From Pogostemon cablin (taxonomy: Eukaryota > Streptophyta > Magnoliopsida > Lamiales > Lamiaceae): DNA of 64,000 bases. Within the stretch, counting starts at the first letter, position 1. Each line of letters begins with the position of its first letter. Position numbers and translations under genes: made by a program. The notes below the pieces were generated by a model. The model was not told the origin of the DNA. It saw nothing but the letters and a program-made list of their open reading frames with translations, and ran no database searches. Location: positions 2,272,355-2,336,354 of the forward strand of contig CM042970.1 of NCBI GenBank assembly GCA_023678885.1, read 5' to 3'. This document shows positions 59,967 to 64,000 of the stretch, in pieces.

Positions 59967-62900
59967 ACCATGATGCTGATTCTGACTACAGAAATGCTGT
60001 TGAATTAGATACTTGTACATTTTCGTCTCGTCTCAATACTGAATTATCTAATTGGACATTTATCTGTCTTTGTCTTCTGTATGGGAGCAAGAATTCAGGA
60101 GACTGTGACTGGGGCATTGTTGGAGTTCTTAGAGATGACCTTGGGGGAGGCAGTAAACGGGGAGTTCTTTCCATGGATTGTTTTCTGTTTCTATTGTAAG
60201 AAACTCATCAAAGGCGTTACACTTTGCTTGTACTAATTCTTAATGATGACAATCAAGAAAGTGGAAATCATTTATTTTTTCTTGTTTTTTCACCCCTTAT
60301 GATTGTTGTTTACTATTACACATTGGACCTTGCATCTGAAGTTACATGGGAGGCATTAGTTGCTCAGTATTGATATTGGAAAACCAATACCACACATACA
60401 TTAAAATATGATGAGTATTGTGATTGTGGTTCCTTTTGCAATTTCATTTGGAAAGTTGCAATAAATGCGTTGCATGTACATGCCTCTCTTAGTCGCAGGT
60501 CTATTACAGAAATTGATGTTTACTTTCTTATTTTGGCAATACTTGCTGATTATTCTGCTAGTTTATTTCCCCATTACTTTTTTCCTATACTGTATAAGTT
60601 TTGGGTTCTAGAGAGTCTGATCTAATTTTTCATTCAGGGAATTTCCTATGCCATGAGGAAACCATTCAGTGGTTTAGATGACTAAAGGCACTCTGGAGAA
60701 GGTATCTTGGTTTGTTTCTTAGGGGTTTAAGTGTGGAGCCTTTGAGAACTGACACCATTTGCATATGTAAATTGCTTGTATGCTTTATAGAATTATTTTG
60801 TAGATTTTGGATGATCTGCTTGTTAGGATATTTAATGTTCCAAAGTAATTAATTTGACTGCCTTGTTCTCCTTTATGTTTAAATTCCCAAACCATGAGCT
60901 ATTGCTTTCAGTAAAATATATCTCTTTTGGTTTGAACTCGTTCTATAGTGCTTTAGGACACACTTTAGATGCCTTGTATTGGCATTGATGGCTCTCTTTG
61001 TTGTTACTTCTGTTTTTGAACTTTAAAAGTATACATCATGAAGTTGATAAATGTCTGATCCATACTTTGGTTGTTCTGGAGGATTGTATGCCTGGAGATG
61101 TGTGGATGCTGCTTTGAAGTGAAAATATATCTGTAAGTTGCCCATCATAATTTCTTTTTGTGTCAATCATTTGGTATTAAATCGAAAAATAGTTATGACC
61201 TGCATTTTTTCATTTTTCTAGGGTTGATCATGTTGCTCCAATACTGGTGAGTACCCCTATTTTTGTCTTACTGTCCGGCAATGAATTATTAGCTGAGAGG
61301 CTGGGATGCTGGTGCTGTAAGCCTGTAATATCTTTGGCTGTCAGTTATCATCCATTTCTTTTTTTTTTCCCTTAAAGCAATTTTACACTTGGTTGGATTA
61401 AAAAATCCAACCACAATTTACTCTTCTGTGGTTGTGTGTGGGTGGTTTTGATCTTTCTGGCAGCAGCTATAATTTCCTGGATTCTCTAGATTCCTTTTTT
61501 TACATAATTCTTATACTAGTGAAACTTAGATCTATTATTAATATTATCTCAATTTTAATCTGAATGGCATGATGTTATTAATCATTAGGAATTATGAAAT
61601 GTAATGATGTTTCTTGATACTCTATAAATCAGTGCATGTCTTTTCAGAAGGATTTAGAGGGTTTCCTTAAAAAAAAAGTGATTATAAGCTTAGCTTCTAC
61701 TTTTGTGAAGTGGATTGGATATTTTAAATTATTTGATTCAGCAGGAGGGGGGTGGGGGGGTACATTTAGCTGATTCTGCTTGTACATTAATAATTTACAA
61801 ACAAAATATATTGCCAGATGCACTTGATTTACATATTCAAGATTTTTCAAACACTCCCCACTTCTACAGTTCTTTTTAAAACTTTTCTCCACAATCACTA
61901 AATTGTATCACTTCCTTTAAAGCACATTCTTCGAACTCCCCCTAAATAATTATTACAGTTGAAGGCGAAGCTTGCAGAAAATGCGACTCTCTTATAATCA
62001 GTCTGCTAGTTCATCTGATATGTGAATGTGGCTGCTACTAAAAAGGTGGGCCTTTGGATTTTTAGTTTTTGAGTTTTTTGAATTAGGTCACAGATTGTAG
62101 CCTGGATGGTGACTAATACACATCTGCAATTTCCAACTTGAATATCTAGTTAATATTTGGAGTATAAATGTTAGGATGGGTTTGCAGACGCTATATTGCT
62201 TAAAGTTTTTTTTAAAAAAAAAAAAAAAAATTATTGCATTAAAAAGAAAGTGCTTAAAAAATGCTTAAGATTGTTTGGACATGTGATGGGAGGCCTTTTG
62301 ATACCTTCTTAATCGTTTAAAGATAAGAGAATCATTAATTAAATTTAAAATACTTGAAAAGATACTATTAGTCTATTACTTGCACATGATTTGATTTCCC
62401 TGACTGGCTATATGAACTCTGTGATGTACACTGAATCACTGATGAAAGCTTAGACGTGCTTGTTAGTGGGGTGAGATAAGTGGGAAACTCCTCTGTTGGA
62501 TGGGTGTGGTTCAATGTTCTAAATTAATCAAACAATTTTTAGCGCACTTCTCAATTGCCGTGTTGTGTTCTTTTCCAGTTCATTTCATAATTGACCAACA
62601 CGGATAACCCCTTCAGTATGTTGTATATATAGAGTCGAATTGGTTGTCTTAAATATCACGTTATCTTTGGAATGAGTGATTTTTATAATTGACAGGACTC
62701 ATGGTGCAACTTTAATTTAAGGATGAACTGTATTATACTTGTTCATCAATTTGTCGTATCTAGCCGTACTGTTGTGTATCGGATTGAATTTTATTCTGTT
62801 GGTGATGCCTGCCTGTGATTTTTTTGTTAATCGTGCTGATTATGCACTCAAGTCTTGTGTACTTTTAAGTGTATTGAAATTTTGTTTTAAATTAGGCAGT

Positions 62901-63570
62901 GTGATTGTAGTAGCACTTTGTATTGTAAAACTTGTTCTTTAAGATGGTATGCGCACTCTTCTTTAGTTATTTTAATCATTGTCACCGAATGGTAATTAGC
63001 TCAATAGGTTCGTCCTCTGTAGTCTGTAATAGTTTTAAAAAGTTGAATAAATGTAATTATTTATATATATGATGAGTTTAATTCATTTGCACTCCATTAA
63101 TTGAGAGGTAATATATGTATACAGTACATATATAACTGAGATATGCATTGCCTGTGCAGATTATCTTAATTTATTAGATAATTAAAGTGCGTTATAAATG
63201 GTCAGAAAAGATTTTGAGAATTTTGAAGCGATTTTTTAAATCTTTTTTCACACACGATTGCATTATTATAACTTAATACATTTAATGGTCCTTATTTTTT
63301 TGGGTCGTTATTAATTTAATAATTTTACAAAATTTATATTTTATTTTATGCGATCTTTCTCAAATCTATCATTTTACAAAATTTTTGTGTATTCTATTTG
63401 TATCTTCAAGTTATATATACAGTAGGACGATTCTAATAGCATCTTGAATATTTAAGAATACAATTATATATGCAATTTTTAAATAGGAGGATTTGTATAT
63501 GAATTCTGTTCGTACTAGATTCATTTTAATGATAAGTATTCTAATGGTTTATATGAATTCTGATTATACA
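59967..63570. other. region downstream of PRP4K, no gene seen
   Basis: The first 300-400 bp is probably 3' UTR. Possible small non-coding exon-like segments occur (61222-61249, TTTTTCTAG then GGTTGATCATGTTGCTCCAA before GTGAGTACC), which could belong to a spliced 3' UTR, but this is weak. The rest has no conserved frame. Homopolymer runs lie at 62204-62230. Confidence 0.45.
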
Positions 63571-64000
63571 TCAATGAATACTTCGATGAGTATGTAATGC
63601 AGCTTGGATAGTAAAGTCTTGTGCTATGAATGCATAAGCTGGTAAAGAGTACAATGCAGCTTGGATAGTAAAGTCTTGTGCAATGAATGCATAAGCAGGT
63701 AAAGAGTACATGTGTTGAGCTACCAAGGAGGTAATAACTCCTAAAGAAGTTAGAGCAAGGCCTAATTGAAAATGAAGTGAATTGTCAATTGTATCATAAA
63801 GACTTATGCACACGTCTCAATCGCCCTCCTGGAGGAACATGTGCATCTAAAAGATCCTTGATACTATGTCCAATGCCAAAATTAGTTCTACATATATGAT
63901 CGGCAACTAGAAAAATAAATGCAATAGCTAAATGATGATGAGCAATATCAGTCAGCGATAATCTTTGTGTTTGTGGATGGAATCCCCCAAGAAGGGTTAG
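63571..64000 (-). pseudogene. psaB: nuclear plastid-DNA insert (NUPT): psaB fragment
   Basis: On the minus strand the window edge inward reads GGFHPQTQRLSLTDIAHHHL, AFIFLVADHICRTNFGIGHS, IKDLLDAHVPPGGRL, then after a frameshift HFQLGLALTSLGVITSLVAQ and HMYSLPAYAFIAQDFT. This is the photosystem I P700 apoprotein A2 (PsaB), a chloroplast-encoded membrane protein. A deletion of about two bases near 63798 breaks the frame (CATAAGTCTTTATGAT) and a 57-bp segment is tandemly duplicated at 63596-63709. Many substitutions relative to the plastid protein (for example WLTDM to SLTDI) show it is an aged, non-functional copy. It continues beyond the window's right edge; the left boundary is about 63571. 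Confidence 0.9.

Noticed and set aside
62739..62942. Hydrophobic 67-residue frame after PRP4K
   Set aside because: It starts at a non-ATG codon, matches no family I know, and lies in AT-rich non-coding DNA.

Overview
This is a nuclear genomic window from a flowering plant, most likely a eudicot. The DNA is AT-rich, genes are split by many short GT-AG introns, intergenic space is full of plant-type retrotransposons and MITEs, and the proteins match plant families throughout. I could not run any search; family names rest on recognising conserved residues, and splice sites were placed by reading-frame continuity across GT-AG boundaries.

Layout. 1-9.8 kb is a repeat block: CACTA-like short elements at both ends, a probable LTR fragment, a 5'-truncated Athila-like (Ty3/gypsy) element with a broken gag-like ORF and a 3' LTR, and a truncated Ty1/copia gag-protease remnant on the minus strand. 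13.1-17.8 kb (+) is a 12-exon RAD23 gene (ubiquitin shuttle, 387 aa). 21.6-24.8 kb (+) is a 4-exon NPF transporter closest to NPF3.1 (590 aa). 25.5-28.5 kb (-) is a 6-exon plastidial pyruvate dehydrogenase E2 gene (LTA2 type, 471 aa). Head-to-head with it, 29.6-33.6 kb (+) is an ACD11-like glycolipid-transfer-protein gene; its last coding exon lies 2 kb downstream of the previous one, beyond a nested transposon insertion. 33.6-43.8 kb is a gene-free stretch dominated by MITEs. 44.0-47.5 kb (+) encodes a BAH plus double Agenet chromatin protein (673 aa). 48.8-51.8 kb (+) carries two small heavy-metal-associated (HMA) proteins in tandem. 54.7-60.0 kb (+) is a 12-exon PRP4-type spliceosomal kinase gene (1007 aa). 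The window ends in a nuclear copy of plastid psaB (NUPT) with a frameshift and an in-frame 57-bp tandem duplication.

The genes are ordinary housekeeping and regulatory genes and do not form a pathway cluster. Two pairs (plastid E2 with PRP4 kinase; NPF3.1 with BAH-Agenet) recall neighbours in Arabidopsis, which suggests old conserved microsynteny. I did not find a convincing new biological system. The most informative observations are the remote ACD11 exon, the nested hAT-in-MITE insertion with recognisable target duplications, the paired HMA exon architecture, the rearranged psaB NUPT and several local MITE families.
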